The translations under genes were made by a program, and so were the position numbers. From DATBFG01 sp036558645 (lineage in GTDB: Bacteria > Acidobacteriota > Terriglobia > Terriglobales > Acidobacteriaceae): a DNA stretch of 64,000 bases. The notes below the pieces were generated by a model that worked only from the letters and a program-made list of their open reading frames with translations, did no database searches and was not told the DNA's origin. The DNA lies in assembly GCA_036558645.1 (NCBI GenBank), contig DATBFG010000086.1, positions 1-64,000 on the forward strand, in the 5' to 3' direction. Below, one piece after another: positions 9,546 through 18,625 of this stretch; the stretch's first letter is position 1, and each line of letters begins with the position of its first letter.

Positions 9546-9700
9546 TCAAATCCTCAGCAGCCAGCACAGATAGCCAGCCCTGTTTTTCTGTGTCCCTGTG
9601 AGTCCTCCATGGATGCGTCTTTCCGTCTTTTCACGATGCCAATTACGCCCGGATTCGCTAGAATGTCCCACGGCTTTTGCCCTGGGGAGCCCAAATCAAG

Positions 9701-9958
9701 ATGCCGAATCCTGCCCTTCCTTTCTATCGTTGCGCTGGCCCCAACTGTGGAGTGTTGAAGGGCATGAGCGACCGCTGGTGGCTTATGTGGACGTCATTCG
9801 GCGAACTAGACCGCCCGGTCCTTTATCTGTGTCCTTGGGACGAGGAAGTAGCTCAGAAGGAAGGTACGTTGCATGTTTGTGGAGAGAATTGCGCTCATCG
9901 GCTTCAATCCCAGTTCATGGGAAACGTGCTCCAGAACGAATTGAGCCGCGGACGATAG
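9701..9958 (+). CDS. Small Cys-containing protein (85 aa), possible zinc binder
   Basis: I do not recognise a named family. The protein has paired or single cysteines in CAGPNC, LCPWDE and HVCGENC followed by AHRL, an arrangement that could hold one or two metal ions. It is soluble and slightly tryptophan-rich in the middle (DRWWLMW). ATG 9701 is chosen because GGGGAG lies about 11 nt upstream. A longer reading begins at 9677 but lacks a ribosome binding site. It sits alone between the AmiE-NamZ gene and a secreted glycine-zipper protein. Confidence 0.6.
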   Translation: MPNPALPFYRCAGPNCGVLKGMSDRWWLMWTSFGELDRPVLYLCPWDEEVAQKEGTLHVCGENCAHRLQSQFMGNVLQNELSRGR

Positions 9959-10094
9959 CTCATACCCGCGATTCGGCGTCAACTAACCTTTTGTGAGTAC
10001 CGGAGCATCCTACCCTACATCTGCAATCAAGATTTGCGGCGATTATACTGGTCGTACGGGCGTGTGCCACTTCAACCTTATTCTGGGAGAATTT

Positions 10095-10796
10095 ATGCGG
10101 AAGACCCTGTTTCTGCTGCTTCTAAGTTCCGTCAGCTGGGCACAAGCTGTCCAAGACACTCAGACTGCTGCAGCCCGGGAGCCGGACGCCACGGCTCCTG
10201 CGATGAAGGTTCCCCAGTTCGAGATTCCAGCCGGAACCAAGGTGCCGCTCGCGTTGAAAAATGCAGTTTCAAGCAAAAGTACGCACGAAGGCGACGCGGT
10301 TTACGCCGAGACCGTGTTCCCGCTTGTGATCAACGAACGAGTACTGATACCTGCGGGCACTTACGTTCAAGGACGGATCACACATGTGCAGCGCGGTGGA
10401 CATATCAAAGGCCGAGCCGAAGTCCAGATGCACTTCACCACGTTGATTTATCCCAGCGGGTATACAGTGCTTCTGCCAGGTTCACTCGACAACATTCCGG
10501 GCGCGGATAAAACCTCAATGAGCGGGGAAGAGGGAACCGTCAAACAGGACAGCCAGACTGCAGAAAAGATCGGCACCGTAGCTGGGACCGCCGCGAGCGG
10601 CACCTTGATTGGGGCAGCAGCGGGTGGCGGAAAAGGCGCTGCGATCGGCGCCGGTGTAGGCGGAGCCGTGGGAACGGCAATTGCGATGCTTACCCGTGGC
10701 AATGATGTGAGGCTGGACGCTGGAACAACCGTCGAAATGGTGATCCAGCGGCCGGTTACGCTGGATGCAGCAAGAATCCCGCCACCAGCGAAATAA
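10095..10796 (+). CDS. Exported glycine-zipper protein with TrbI/VirB10-like beta domain
   Basis: The 233-residue product begins with a clear signal peptide (MRKTLFLLLLSSVSWAQA). The central part, IPAGTKVPLALKNAVSSKST through LIPAGTYVQGRI, resembles the short beta-sheet domain seen in VirB10/TrbI-like proteins. A glycine-rich stretch at about 155-195 (GTAASGTLIGAAAGGGKGAA and following) is a glycine zipper, often membrane-inserting. Such proteins are frequent in Acidobacteriota without a type IV secretion system, and none is seen here. ATG 10095 follows GGGAGA by 4 nt, so an in-frame extension back to 9993 is rejected. The role is unknown, probably in the envelope. Confidence 0.8.
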   Translation: MRKTLFLLLLSSVSWAQAVQDTQTAAAREPDATAPAMKVPQFEIPAGTKVPLALKNAVSSKSTHEGDAVYAETVFPLVINERVLIPAGTYVQGRITHVQRGGHIKGRAEVQMHFTTLIYPSGYTVLLPGSLDNIPGADKTSMSGEEGTVKQDSQTAEKIGTVAGTAASGTLIGAAAGGGKGAAIGAGVGGAVGTAIAMLTRGNDVRLDAGTTVEMVIQRPVTLDAARIPPPAK

Positions 10797-10864
10797 ATCC
10801 TGACGTATCTCTGCCTTTCCTAGTGAGGTTTCGCGCCGGTTTTTGGCTTAACTTGAGTCCGGCT

Positions 10865-11575
10865 CTACTTCAGAACAAATGCAGCATTTACATGCGCTGT
10901 CACGTTGACCATCTGAGGGGTGAATTCCTCCATAGGAGCCGCCGCTTCGGCTTTAGCTTGCATGCCCCGCATCATCATTGGCACGGGCGGACGAACGACT
11001 TCATTGCTATCGACCGATGCATGTGACAGCTCTCCGAGGGTGCGTCCCGCTGCTTTGGCTAGAGCATTTGCCAACTCATGCACGCGTTTATAAGCGTCCT
11101 CCACGGCTTTCGCCTTGGCCGCGTCCATATCTTCCAGGGTGTAATTCAGACTTTGATTTTGCGTGATGTCGGTCTCCGCCAATTGCGCCATGATGGGCGG
11201 CACTTTGGAGAAATCCTTGAGCTTGAGAGTAATGTTGGTTTCTACTCGATACGCAATTAACTTCGGTTTGGGACTTTTGTAGTCGTAGACAGGTTGGACG
11301 GCAAAGAAACCAATCTCCGCTGCTTTTGGATCCAGCCCATTGTTCCTCAGGATTTGACGAACCTGTTCCACCGAGGTCGACGCCCGATCGTAAGCCGCAC
11401 GCGAGGTGTCTCCCTGACCGGAGATGTTGAACTGCGCGACCGCCGTGTCGGGATTTGCGTCGAACTTGCCGTCGGCTCCTACATATATTGTGTTCGGTTC
11501 ACCTGCGACGGCTGTCCGATCCTGTGCAACGGCAACGGTGGCTACGAGGAGTAACAGCGGCAGCAATCTGTTCAT
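10865..11575 (-). CDS. Periplasmic SIMPL-domain (DUF541) protein
   Basis: A signal peptide (LLPLLLLVATVAVAQ) is followed by a SIMPL/DUF541 domain. Diagnostic features are the early GKFDANPDTAVAQFNISGQG, the alternating pattern AYDRASTSVEQVRQIL, YRVETNITLKL, and the helix around AKAKAVEDAYKRVHELANALAKAAG. Proteins of this family form periplasmic or outer-membrane oligomers of poorly defined role, and some affect oxidative stress tolerance. GGAGA lies 7 nt before ATG 11575, which I prefer to ATG 11581 two codons earlier. It converges with the glycine-zipper gene. Confidence 0.9.
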   Translation of the reverse strand: MNRLLPLLLLVATVAVAQDRTAVAGEPNTIYVGADGKFDANPDTAVAQFNISGQGDTSRAAYDRASTSVEQVRQILRNNGLDPKAAEIGFFAVQPVYDYKSPKPKLIAYRVETNITLKLKDFSKVPPIMAQLAETDITQNQSLNYTLEDMDAAKAKAVEDAYKRVHELANALAKAAGRTLGELSHASVDSNEVVRPPVPMMMRGMQAKAEAAAPMEEFTPQMVNVTAHVNAAFVLK

Positions 11576-11704
11576 GAACATTCTCCGGCCCGATTGTAGC
11601 TGTTTTTCACAATCTGATCATAGAACGCAAAGATAACGAGATATTGCGGCGGAAGCGTAGAAGATTAGGAAACGCTTGACCGGCAAGATCTCGAAAGCAG
11701 TGTG

Positions 11705-13198
11705 CTACACCGAAGCCGGCGGTCCGAACCAAGCGGTTAGGGCGTCAACGAGTCCCCGCTCGGTCGACTCTCCCACCCAAGCCACGTAACCGTCGGGACG
11801 AATCAACACCGCCGTCGGCGCACTGACCACTCCGATCGCGGGAAGCTCCCACGCGCCAGCATACTTGGCATCGATCAACTGAATGCGATCGGCCCAAGGG
11901 GCGATGTCGAAGCCGCCAGGCTCACCGAGGTTTAGGAGCGCAGGCCGGGCATCGTGCAGGAGCGTGAACGCCCGCAGCGAGCCGTTGGCGGTGACCAAGT
12001 CGAGATCGGGCATGCGGCGTCCGAGCAGAGGGTGGCCCTTGCCGAGGTCGTAGTGAACGTCCAGACCCGACATCTCCGCGGCAAGGCGTTTGCGCGGCTC
12101 ATCCATGCTGAGGAGCTCCGAAAGATAATCGCCCAAAGCCTTCGTGCGATCATCCTGGCGGCGAATTGCCGTTGATGCCATCGTATTGCGCAGCACGCGG
12201 GCAGCGACCGGGTGCCGCTCGGCATGATAGGTATCGAGGAGGCTCGCCGGCGATATCTGCTTGACTACCTCGGCCAGTTTCCATCCCAGATTCACCGCAT
12301 CCTGCACACCGATATTGAGGCCCTGTCCACCCATCGGGGGATGCACGTGTGCTGCGTCGCCGGCGAGCAGCACCCGTCCATTGCGGTAAGCAGCGGCCTG
12401 CCGCGTCATATCGGTAAACCGAGAAATCCAAGTCGGACTGTGAATTCCATAGTCTGTTCCGTAGATGGCGATCAAGGCATCACTTACATCGCGCAGAGTG
12501 GGTTCGCCGGCTCCGATACTCCGCTCGGTCAGCGTCAGCCGCACCGGCCCCTCTTCCTTGTAGATGATCTTGCCGTCGCGGATCTCGTACTGCACCCTGC
12601 CGATGCCATGGAAGCCGAAAGCGTCCTGGCGCATGCCCAAGTCCGGCTGATCGCGCATCTCGGCCTCGGCAATCAGCCAGCTCGTCGTCGGATCCCACCC
12701 AGGAAACTCGATGCCGGCCGTCTTACGGATCACACTGCGGCCGCCGTCGCATCCGACGAGGTATTGCGCCCGCAGCGACTCACCGTCGGACATCTCGACG
12801 TCAACACCGCTGTCGTCCTGTGCAAAGCCCGTTACTTCGTGTCCGCGATAGATCGGCACTGCCCGCTCGCCGACCCAGCCGGCCAGAATCCGCTCGATAT
12901 GGTTCTGCCACAACCCGAGGACGTAGTTGTGCCGGGTGGGAAAGTCACTGATGTCAAGAGGAACGTGGAAGCGCACGGCCTTCTGCTGCTGTCCCTGAGA
13001 AAGAAACCGCTCGGCGATTCCGCGCTGGTCCATAATCTCAATGGTGCGTGAGTGCAGACCGCCAGCGCGCGATCCAGCGAGATCCTGACTCTCTCGCCGC
13101 TCGACAATCGCGACATCGACGCCCGCTAACGCCAACTCTCCCGCTAACATCAGCCCTGTCGGACCACCTCCGGCAATCACAACCGCGTGCCCGTTCAT
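11705..13198 (-). CDS. FAD-dependent aromatic monooxygenase (PheA/TfdB, rifampicin-monooxygenase-like)
   Basis: A flavin monooxygenase of about 497 residues. It has the FAD Rossmann motif GGGPTG near residue 10, the DG motif YLVGCDGGRSVIRKTAGI, and the GD motif LLAGDAAHVHPPMGGQGLNIG. A C-terminal thioredoxin-like extension (about 400-497) is typical of the PgaE/CabE/Rox group. These enzymes hydroxylate aromatic or polyketide substrates with NADPH and oxygen, and relatives inactivate rifamycins. The best-known relatives are actinobacterial, so acquisition by transfer is possible but not shown. It is a lone gene with no pathway neighbours and its substrate cannot be told from sequence. Confidence 0.9.
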   Translation of the reverse strand: MNGHAVVIAGGGPTGLMLAGELALAGVDVAIVERRESQDLAGSRAGGLHSRTIEIMDQRGIAERFLSQGQQQKAVRFHVPLDISDFPTRHNYVLGLWQNHIERILAGWVGERAVPIYRGHEVTGFAQDDSGVDVEMSDGESLRAQYLVGCDGGRSVIRKTAGIEFPGWDPTTSWLIAEAEMRDQPDLGMRQDAFGFHGIGRVQYEIRDGKIIYKEEGPVRLTLTERSIGAGEPTLRDVSDALIAIYGTDYGIHSPTWISRFTDMTRQAAAYRNGRVLLAGDAAHVHPPMGGQGLNIGVQDAVNLGWKLAEVVKQISPASLLDTYHAERHPVAARVLRNTMASTAIRRQDDRTKALGDYLSELLSMDEPRKRLAAEMSGLDVHYDLGKGHPLLGRRMPDLDLVTANGSLRAFTLLHDARPALLNLGEPGGFDIAPWADRIQLIDAKYAGAWELPAIGVVSAPTAVLIRPDGYVAWVGESTERGLVDALTAWFGPPASV

Positions 13199-13533
13199 TG
13201 CAACACTCCGATCAGCACCAGATCGGTCGCGACAATCGATTCGACATTTCCGCGTGACCTATATCTCGACAACAGCAAAGCCATTCATGCCTCCAATTTT
13301 GTAGGTTTGGCGACTCTACGGCACGGTTGGGGGCTTGCGGCAAGCCCCCGGGTGTGGGATATCCTAAGATTGGGGGAAAGAAGGGGTACTACTACGCTCT
13401 CGCGTGTCTGCTGTGAAGGGAGCCCTTACGAAGCGAGGCTTAAGCCATGGCTTCGTCAGCAACGAAAGAACTTTCGTCGGTTTACTTACTCCAGGACCAT
13501 CTATCCAGTCGAATACCGCCGAACGTGGCTTTA
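13199..13533. other. Intergenic region of 335 bp with a GC-rich hairpin
   Basis: No convincing gene is present. The open frames across it have no ribosome binding site and run into the antisense of the neighbouring HD-GYP gene. It must hold the promoter of the minus-strand monooxygenase and carries the hairpin listed separately. Confidence 0.5.
13329..13349. repeat. Perfect GC-rich inverted repeat, possible interspersed palindrome
   Basis: GGGGGCTTG, then CGG, then CAAGCCCCC forms a perfect 9-bp stem with a 3-nt loop. No T-run follows, so it is not a normal intrinsic terminator, although its place beyond the 3-prime end of the minus-strand HD-GYP gene would allow transcript protection. It may be a copy of a dispersed REP-like element, which I cannot test within this window. 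Confidence 0.5.
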
Positions 13534-14619
13534 TTAGTTGGGCTTTGCAGAAAAGGCGAGGCGATAGATTTTGGAGTCAATTTCCTTGCGAAGATCGTCC
13601 CAGATATTCTCCGGCATGGCAAGATAGACCTTTACGATCTCCGGATCAAACTGCCGACCAGACCAGACTTCAATTTCTTTGCGAGCCGCCGCAAACGGCT
13701 GCCTCGGCCGGTAAGGACGATCGGATGTAATGGCATCCAGGGTGTCAGCGATCGAGAATATGCGCGCGCCCAGAGGGATTTCGTCGCCCTTCAGACCGCG
13801 AGGATATCCCGTACCGTCATAGCGCTCCTGGTGGGCGTAGACAATTTCTGCTGCCTCGTGCAGGAAGGGAATTCGCTTCAACATCTGGTATCCGCGATAT
13901 GCATGTTCGCGCATGATGGCAACTTCATCGGGGGTCAAGGCGCCTGGCTTGCGAAGAATGTTGTCGGGAACCGCCATCTTGCCGATGTCGTGCAAAAACG
14001 CACCGCGAGCCACGACGCTGATCTGCTCGCGAGGTAAGCCCATGGCGCGCGCAATCGCGATGGTAAATGCGGTTACACGCTTGGAGTGGCCTTCGGTTTC
14101 GGCGTCTTTCAGGTCGAGCGCATCCCCGAGTGCTTCCAGCGTGATGTCGTAAGATTTCTCGAGGTCCATCATGACCTTGCGCAGGCTGGCCGTGCGTTCG
14201 GCGACCAAGGCCTCAAGGTTGGTCTGATACTTGCGATTTTCAATCTTGAGACGTCGATTCTCGAGCGCGCGACGGACGGTGGCCAGAAGTTGTTCGCGCT
14301 CGAAGGGCTTGAGCAGGTAATCGTAAGCGCCGTTGCGAATTGCAGCCAAGGCTACGGAGATGTCGCTCACTGCGGTCACCATGACCACAGGCATGTCGGG
14401 GAATTTTTCTTTGGTCCGCTCGAGAAGGCCCAACCCGTCGAGTTCTGCCATCAGGACGTCGGAGAGCATAAGTTCAAACTGCTCGCCCGATTCCAGCAAT
14501 GCCAGTGCCTCAACGCCCGAGGCAGCCTGGCGGCATTTGTAGTTGGCTACCGTGAGCATGGAAGAAACCACCTCACGAATGGTCTCTTCGTCATCCACCA
14601 CCAAGATTCGGTCTGGCAT
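13534..14619 (-). CDS. Response regulator with HD-GYP output domain (probable c-di-GMP phosphodiesterase)
   Basis: An N-terminal receiver (ILVVDDEET, LMLSDVLMAELDG with the phosphoacceptor Asp, MVTAVSD, LLKPFE) is followed by a helical linker and an HD-GYP domain with HDIGKMAVPDNIL and AHQERYDGTGYPRGLKGDEIP. The HD pair and the GYP motif are intact; HHE is replaced by HQE, which is tolerated in some members. HD-GYP enzymes of the RpfG type hydrolyse cyclic di-GMP. ATG 14619 (MPDRIL) is preferred because the receiver fold starts there; the open frame reaches back to 14799 but would overlap the divergent kinase. It faces the hybrid kinase gene across 127 bp, suggesting shared control and perhaps a shared pathway. 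Confidence 0.92.
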   Translation of the reverse strand: MPDRILVVDDEETIREVVSSMLTVANYKCRQAASGVEALALLESGEQFELMLSDVLMAELDGLGLLERTKEKFPDMPVVMVTAVSDISVALAAIRNGAYDYLLKPFEREQLLATVRRALENRRLKIENRKYQTNLEALVAERTASLRKVMMDLEKSYDITLEALGDALDLKDAETEGHSKRVTAFTIAIARAMGLPREQISVVARGAFLHDIGKMAVPDNILRKPGALTPDEVAIMREHAYRGYQMLKRIPFLHEAAEIVYAHQERYDGTGYPRGLKGDEIPLGARIFSIADTLDAITSDRPYRPRQPFAAARKEIEVWSGRQFDPEIVKVYLAMPENIWDDLRKEIDSKIYRLAFSAKPN

Positions 14620-14746
14620 GGGTATGGTTGAGTCTAGCGGCAATTCTATCCCACTTCCGACATTCCGAAAGTAACCGAAGGAGTAGGGAAAACCCGATGG
14701 TAACTGGCACGGGCGTGCTATGTAAGAGGCGAAGCTTCTTATCCTG

Positions 14747-17700
14747 ATGAACCTCGCGCTAACCATCTGGTATGCGGTTGGGGATTTTACTGTCCCCAAA
14801 ATCGTAGGAGAGGAGTCCGCCGCCTTGTTGATCCTGGCGGCCAGCCTACTCGTCTTTCGAACCTTCCGCGAGCGTTACCTACTGGTCTGGATTTTGGGCT
14901 GGCTGGCGTACTTTGTCTCCCACTGGACCGTCCGCGGCATCGGGCTCGATCTGCCGCCGACCTGGCTATTGGCAATATCGCAAGCGGAGTTTTTGCTGGC
15001 AGCCTGCCTTTTTGCGACTGCCGTACTGATTTACAGCCATGCCCGCGATTTCTTGCTGCCGCTTTTTCTGGTTTCTGTCACTATCATCGGATATGCGGTC
15101 GCCATCGCGTTGTTTCGTACCGATTCCATGCAGTTTCGCATCCCGCTGGAAGTCGCGTATCGACTGATCCTCTTGGGAGCGGGGGTACGCCTGATTCGGT
15201 TTCGTTGGGCTCGGGGAGAGATTGGGCCGTGGTTTTTGGCTCTCAGCCTTCTGCTTCTGCACCTGGATTGGGCTCCACTTACGCCCTTCCTGCCTCCCGG
15301 TTTCGAGTTGATAGCAGAAATGCTCCTCGGATTGAGCATGCTGCTGGTTGTCTTCGATGATTCCCGGGAAAGAACCCGCCGGCTTGCGGTCATCAACGCG
15401 TTGACAGGAACCATCGCACGAGCGCAGCAACACGGTCCCATGATGGCGACCGCGCTCGAAGAATTAAAAGGCCTGCTTAGGGCCAAGGCCGCGTGGTTCC
15501 GCCTGTTCGAGAATGATCAGACAGTCATTACGGCGCAGATCGGATTATCGCCAGAATTCCTGCACGACCGCAGCACCATGAAGATCGAGGAGACACTTTC
15601 CAACATCCTGCGGGAAGGAAAGCCCACGATCATCAAAACTGCGGACGCCAATGAAAGCATGAAGCCGCACATGAAGTGGGAGCGGTTTCGCCACGTGATC
15701 GTAGTGCCGGTCGTAGGGAAGAAATCAGCGATTGGAACCCTCGCCCTGGGCAGCAAGCATCACATCTGCTACACGCCGGACGACCTGGAATTCTTGTCAA
15801 CCGCGGCGCACCAGTTAGGGTTGGCTGTCGAGAACCTGCGCCTGGTGGAACAAATCCTGCGCTCGCATCGTCAATGGAGCAACACCTTTGATTCCATCCA
15901 GGATCTGGTGCTTTTGCACGATTCAGAATTTCGCGTCATGAAGGCGAATCACGCGCTGCTCCAGCGCCTGGGCAAAGCGCCCGCCGATTTGATGGGCAAC
16001 ACGTGCGAGAGCGTTCTTCCTAAAGATCACGGAGAGTGGAGCGACTGCCCCTATTGTCTCGGATCTTTCGAGGAAGGTTTCCACGAAGGGCCTGATCCAT
16101 GCTTCGGCGGCTTCTCGATGATTTCGACGTCTTCCTACACGGACCAGAACAGCAAGCAGCGCGGCACGATCCACGTGGTGAGGGATGCCACCGACCGCCG
16201 TGTCGCGGAAGAGAAGTACCGGATGCTCTTCGAGCAGGTTCAGGAAGGGGTATTTGTCACCACCCCAGCTGGACAGCTTCTCGATTGCAACGATGCCTTT
16301 GTACGCATGCTCGGGTACAGCAGCCGAGATGAAGTGATGCCGTTAAACGTCGAGACCGCACTCTATGCATCCGCTGAGCAACGCGAGGTCTTTCGGCGAG
16401 AAGTTGAAGTTCACAACTATGTGCGCAATTTCGAGGTCACCCTGCGGCGTAAAGACGGCAGCCTGTTATCGGCCGTCGAGAGCAGCTTTGCCAGCCGCAA
16501 TGTTGATGGCAAGATCGAACGTTACCAGGGCTTCCTGCTGGACGTTTCGGAAAAGAAGCGCGCCGAAGAAGAGATCCATCGCCGCAACCGCGAGCTCAAT
16601 GCGCTAAATGCTATGGCAGTGGTGGCGACGCAGTCTTTCGACCTGGACGAGATCTTGAATCTTACCCTGCGGCAGGTCATCACGCTGTTCGGCGCTGAGA
16701 CAGGCTCAATTTATCTCAACGATCTCGACGAAACGACGTTCCGGCGCCGTGCAGGCTGGGGGCCAAGGAGCGCCGAGCGGGCAAGACTGTCAGAGATTAT
16801 TTTCACCGAAGGTTTCGGCGACCTGGTCACGCGCTCTCGTACTGAGGTGATCAGCGAAGAGTTTCTGCCACATCTGCCGACACAAGTAAAAGACTTCATT
16901 CAAGCGGACGGGTTGCCGTCGTGGATTTGGGTCCTGTTGTGGAGCAAGGACAAGCCGATGGGCTTGATGGGCATCAGCAACCGCGAAGCCCGGCAGTACA
17001 CGAACAACGACGAAAATCTGCTGGTAGCAATCGGGCGGCAGTTGGCGACGACAATCGAGAAAGTGCGTTTGTACGAAGAAACCTGCCGCGCCTACGAAGA
17101 TTTGCGTCGCACGCAGGAGCAATTGCTGCAAAGCGAAAAGATGTCAGCAGTGGGGCAGCTGATCTCTGGTGTGGCGCATGAGTTGAACAATCCGCTAACT
17201 GCCATCCTGGGTTATGCGCAACTCCTCGAGAGCGAAGGACTAGCGGATCGCGCCGCCGACTACGTGAAGAAACTATTCAAGCAGGCGCAGAGAACTCATC
17301 GCGTGGTGCAGAACCTGCTCTCGTTCGCGCGCCAGCGCAAGCCGCAAAAGCAACAAGTTGAAATCCGCAGAGTACTCGAAGAAACGCTTGCACTTCGAGA
17401 CTACGACCTGAAAGTGAACGACATCGAGCAGGAGCGGGATTTTGAAGAGAGCATTCCGACCGTGATTGCCGACCCCCACCAACTGGAACAAGTCTTCTTG
17501 AACGTCATCAACAATGCTGTGGATGCGATGCTCGAGGAGGGCAAGGGTGGTTCGCTCAAGGTGCGCATCTATGCCAAAGATGGCCACGTATATACCGAAT
17601 TCCGCGACTCCGGGCCAGGCATCAAGGAACTGAATCGAATCTTCGATCCGTTCTATACAACCAAGAGCGTTGGAAAAGGCACCGGGCTTGGGCTGAGTAT

Positions 17701-18241
17701 CTGCTACGGAATCATCAAGGAGCACGGTGGAGACATTACAGCCCACAATCGGTCCGAAGGTGGCGCAATTGTCGAAATCAGACTGCCGGCTGCTGCGCAG
17801 GCTGCATTAGCCAATCCTGAGATCCATCCTCCCAAGCGCGAACTGGCTGTTGAAGGACGCATTCTGCTGGTCGAGGACGAGGAAGCTGTGCTCGAATTCG
17901 AGCGTGATGTACTCGCCGGGGCCGGAGCCCGTGTAGTTACGCTGATGAATGCAGAGGAAGTTAAGAATCGCCTCAAGAGCGAGCGCTTCGACGCCATCAT
18001 CATCAACGGTAAAATGCCGGGGAATTGGGATGCTGGTGAAATTCACCGGTGGCTATGTGACAACGCTGCAGGGATGGAAAAACACGTGTTATTTACATTC
18101 TCGAACCTGGCTGAACCCGAGATTCGGGCATTCCTGAATCACCACAACATCCCCTACCTGGTAAAGCCCTTCGAAGTAGCTGACCTGATTTCGCAGGCGC
18201 GTCGCCTCCTGGTCAAGACCCAGGCGGCTAGCGCGAGTTAA
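14747..18241 (+). CDS. Multi-domain membrane hybrid sensor histidine kinase with degenerate receiver
   Basis: The 1164-residue protein has in order: about seven hydrophobic segments (1-205), a GAF domain (about 225-365), two PAS domains (about 375-480 and 495-610, the second starting RMLFEQVQEGVFVT), a second GAF (about 620-770), then HisKA with the H-box VAHELNNPLTAILGYAQLL (His811), a HATPase domain with NNAVDAM, DSGPGI and GTGLGLSIC, and a C-terminal receiver. In the receiver the phosphoacceptor position reads DAIIINGKMPG, with Asn1087 where Asp is expected, although the acidic pair in LVEDEE and the Lys in LVKPFE remain. The receiver is therefore probably not phosphorylated in the normal way. 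The partner is likely the divergent HD-GYP regulator. Confidence 0.93.
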   Translation: MNLALTIWYAVGDFTVPKIVGEESAALLILAASLLVFRTFRERYLLVWILGWLAYFVSHWTVRGIGLDLPPTWLLAISQAEFLLAACLFATAVLIYSHARDFLLPLFLVSVTIIGYAVAIALFRTDSMQFRIPLEVAYRLILLGAGVRLIRFRWARGEIGPWFLALSLLLLHLDWAPLTPFLPPGFELIAEMLLGLSMLLVVFDDSRERTRRLAVINALTGTIARAQQHGPMMATALEELKGLLRAKAAWFRLFENDQTVITAQIGLSPEFLHDRSTMKIEETLSNILREGKPTIIKTADANESMKPHMKWERFRHVIVVPVVGKKSAIGTLALGSKHHICYTPDDLEFLSTAAHQLGLAVENLRLVEQILRSHRQWSNTFDSIQDLVLLHDSEFRVMKANHALLQRLGKAPADLMGNTCESVLPKDHGEWSDCPYCLGSFEEGFHEGPDPCFGGFSMISTSSYTDQNSKQRGTIHVVRDATDRRVAEEKYRMLFEQVQEGVFVTTPAGQLLDCNDAFVRMLGYSSRDEVMPLNVETALYASAEQREVFRREVEVHNYVRNFEVTLRRKDGSLLSAVESSFASRNVDGKIERYQGFLLDVSEKKRAEEEIHRRNRELNALNAMAVVATQSFDLDEILNLTLRQVITLFGAETGSIYLNDLDETTFRRRAGWGPRSAERARLSEIIFTEGFGDLVTRSRTEVISEEFLPHLPTQVKDFIQADGLPSWIWVLLWSKDKPMGLMGISNREARQYTNNDENLLVAIGRQLATTIEKVRLYEETCRAYEDLRRTQEQLLQSEKMSAVGQLISGVAHELNNPLTAILGYAQLLESEGLADRAADYVKKLFKQAQRTHRVVQNLLSFARQRKPQKQQVEIRRVLEETLALRDYDLKVNDIEQERDFEESIPTVIADPHQLEQVFLNVINNAVDAMLEEGKGGSLKVRIYAKDGHVYTEFRDSGPGIKELNRIFDPFYTTKSVGKGTGLGLSICYGIIKEHGGDITAHNRSEGGAIVEIRLPAAAQAALANPEIHPPKRELAVEGRILLVEDEEAVLEFERDVLAGAGARVVTLMNAEEVKNRLKSERFDAIIINGKMPGNWDAGEIHRWLCDNAAGMEKHVLFTFSNLAEPEIRAFLNHHNIPYLVKPFEVADLISQARRLLVKTQAASAS

Positions 18242-18249
18242 CCTACACT

Positions 18250-18543
18250 TCACAGCATGTCGCGCAGCGTACGCGTCAGGGACCGAATCGCCTGCTCGTT
18301 GCGGCGATACCACATCCATTGGCCTAGCTTCTTGGCGTCAACCAATCCAGCTGCTCGCAAGATCGCCATGTGATGCGATATCGTCGGCTGCGAGAGTGGC
18401 ACGCGTATCTCGATATCCGACGCGCAGAGACCAATCTCCATCTCAAGAGAGCAGCCACCACGCTCCTTGAGAGCCTGCAAGATCTTTCGACGTGTAGGAT
18501 CGGCAATTGCGGCTAGTGCGCGGTCTAGAGAATCGAGACTCAT
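18250..18543 (-). CDS. ArsR-family winged-helix regulator
   Basis: A 97-residue ArsR/SmtB-type repressor: ALAAIADPTRRKILQALKERGG, recognition helix region LSQPTISHHMAILRAAGLVDAKKLGQWMWYRR. ATG 18543 is preferred to a GTG at 18588. Cys28 or so (GGCS) and Cys36 (GLCASD) are present, but the classic ELCVCDL metal site is not, so the signal is uncertain. It is divergent from the sulfite-oxidase-like gene with 82 bp between starts and may regulate it. It converges with the hybrid kinase gene with only 8 bp between. Confidence 0.88.
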   Translation of the reverse strand: MSLDSLDRALAAIADPTRRKILQALKERGGCSLEMEIGLCASDIEIRVPLSQPTISHHMAILRAAGLVDAKKLGQWMWYRRNEQAIRSLTRTLRDML

Positions 18544-18625
18544 GGCAGAATAGGAATAGAGGTTGCGTAGAGCCTTGTCAAATTGCACTTAGGTACATCC
18601 GGCGTGCTTCCGAAGGAACGACTGA

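Noticed and set aside
13187..13537. Plus-strand frame of 116 codons across the gap before the HD-GYP gene
   Set aside because: It starts inside the monooxygenase gene antisense, has no ribosome binding site, and its composition is unlike protein.
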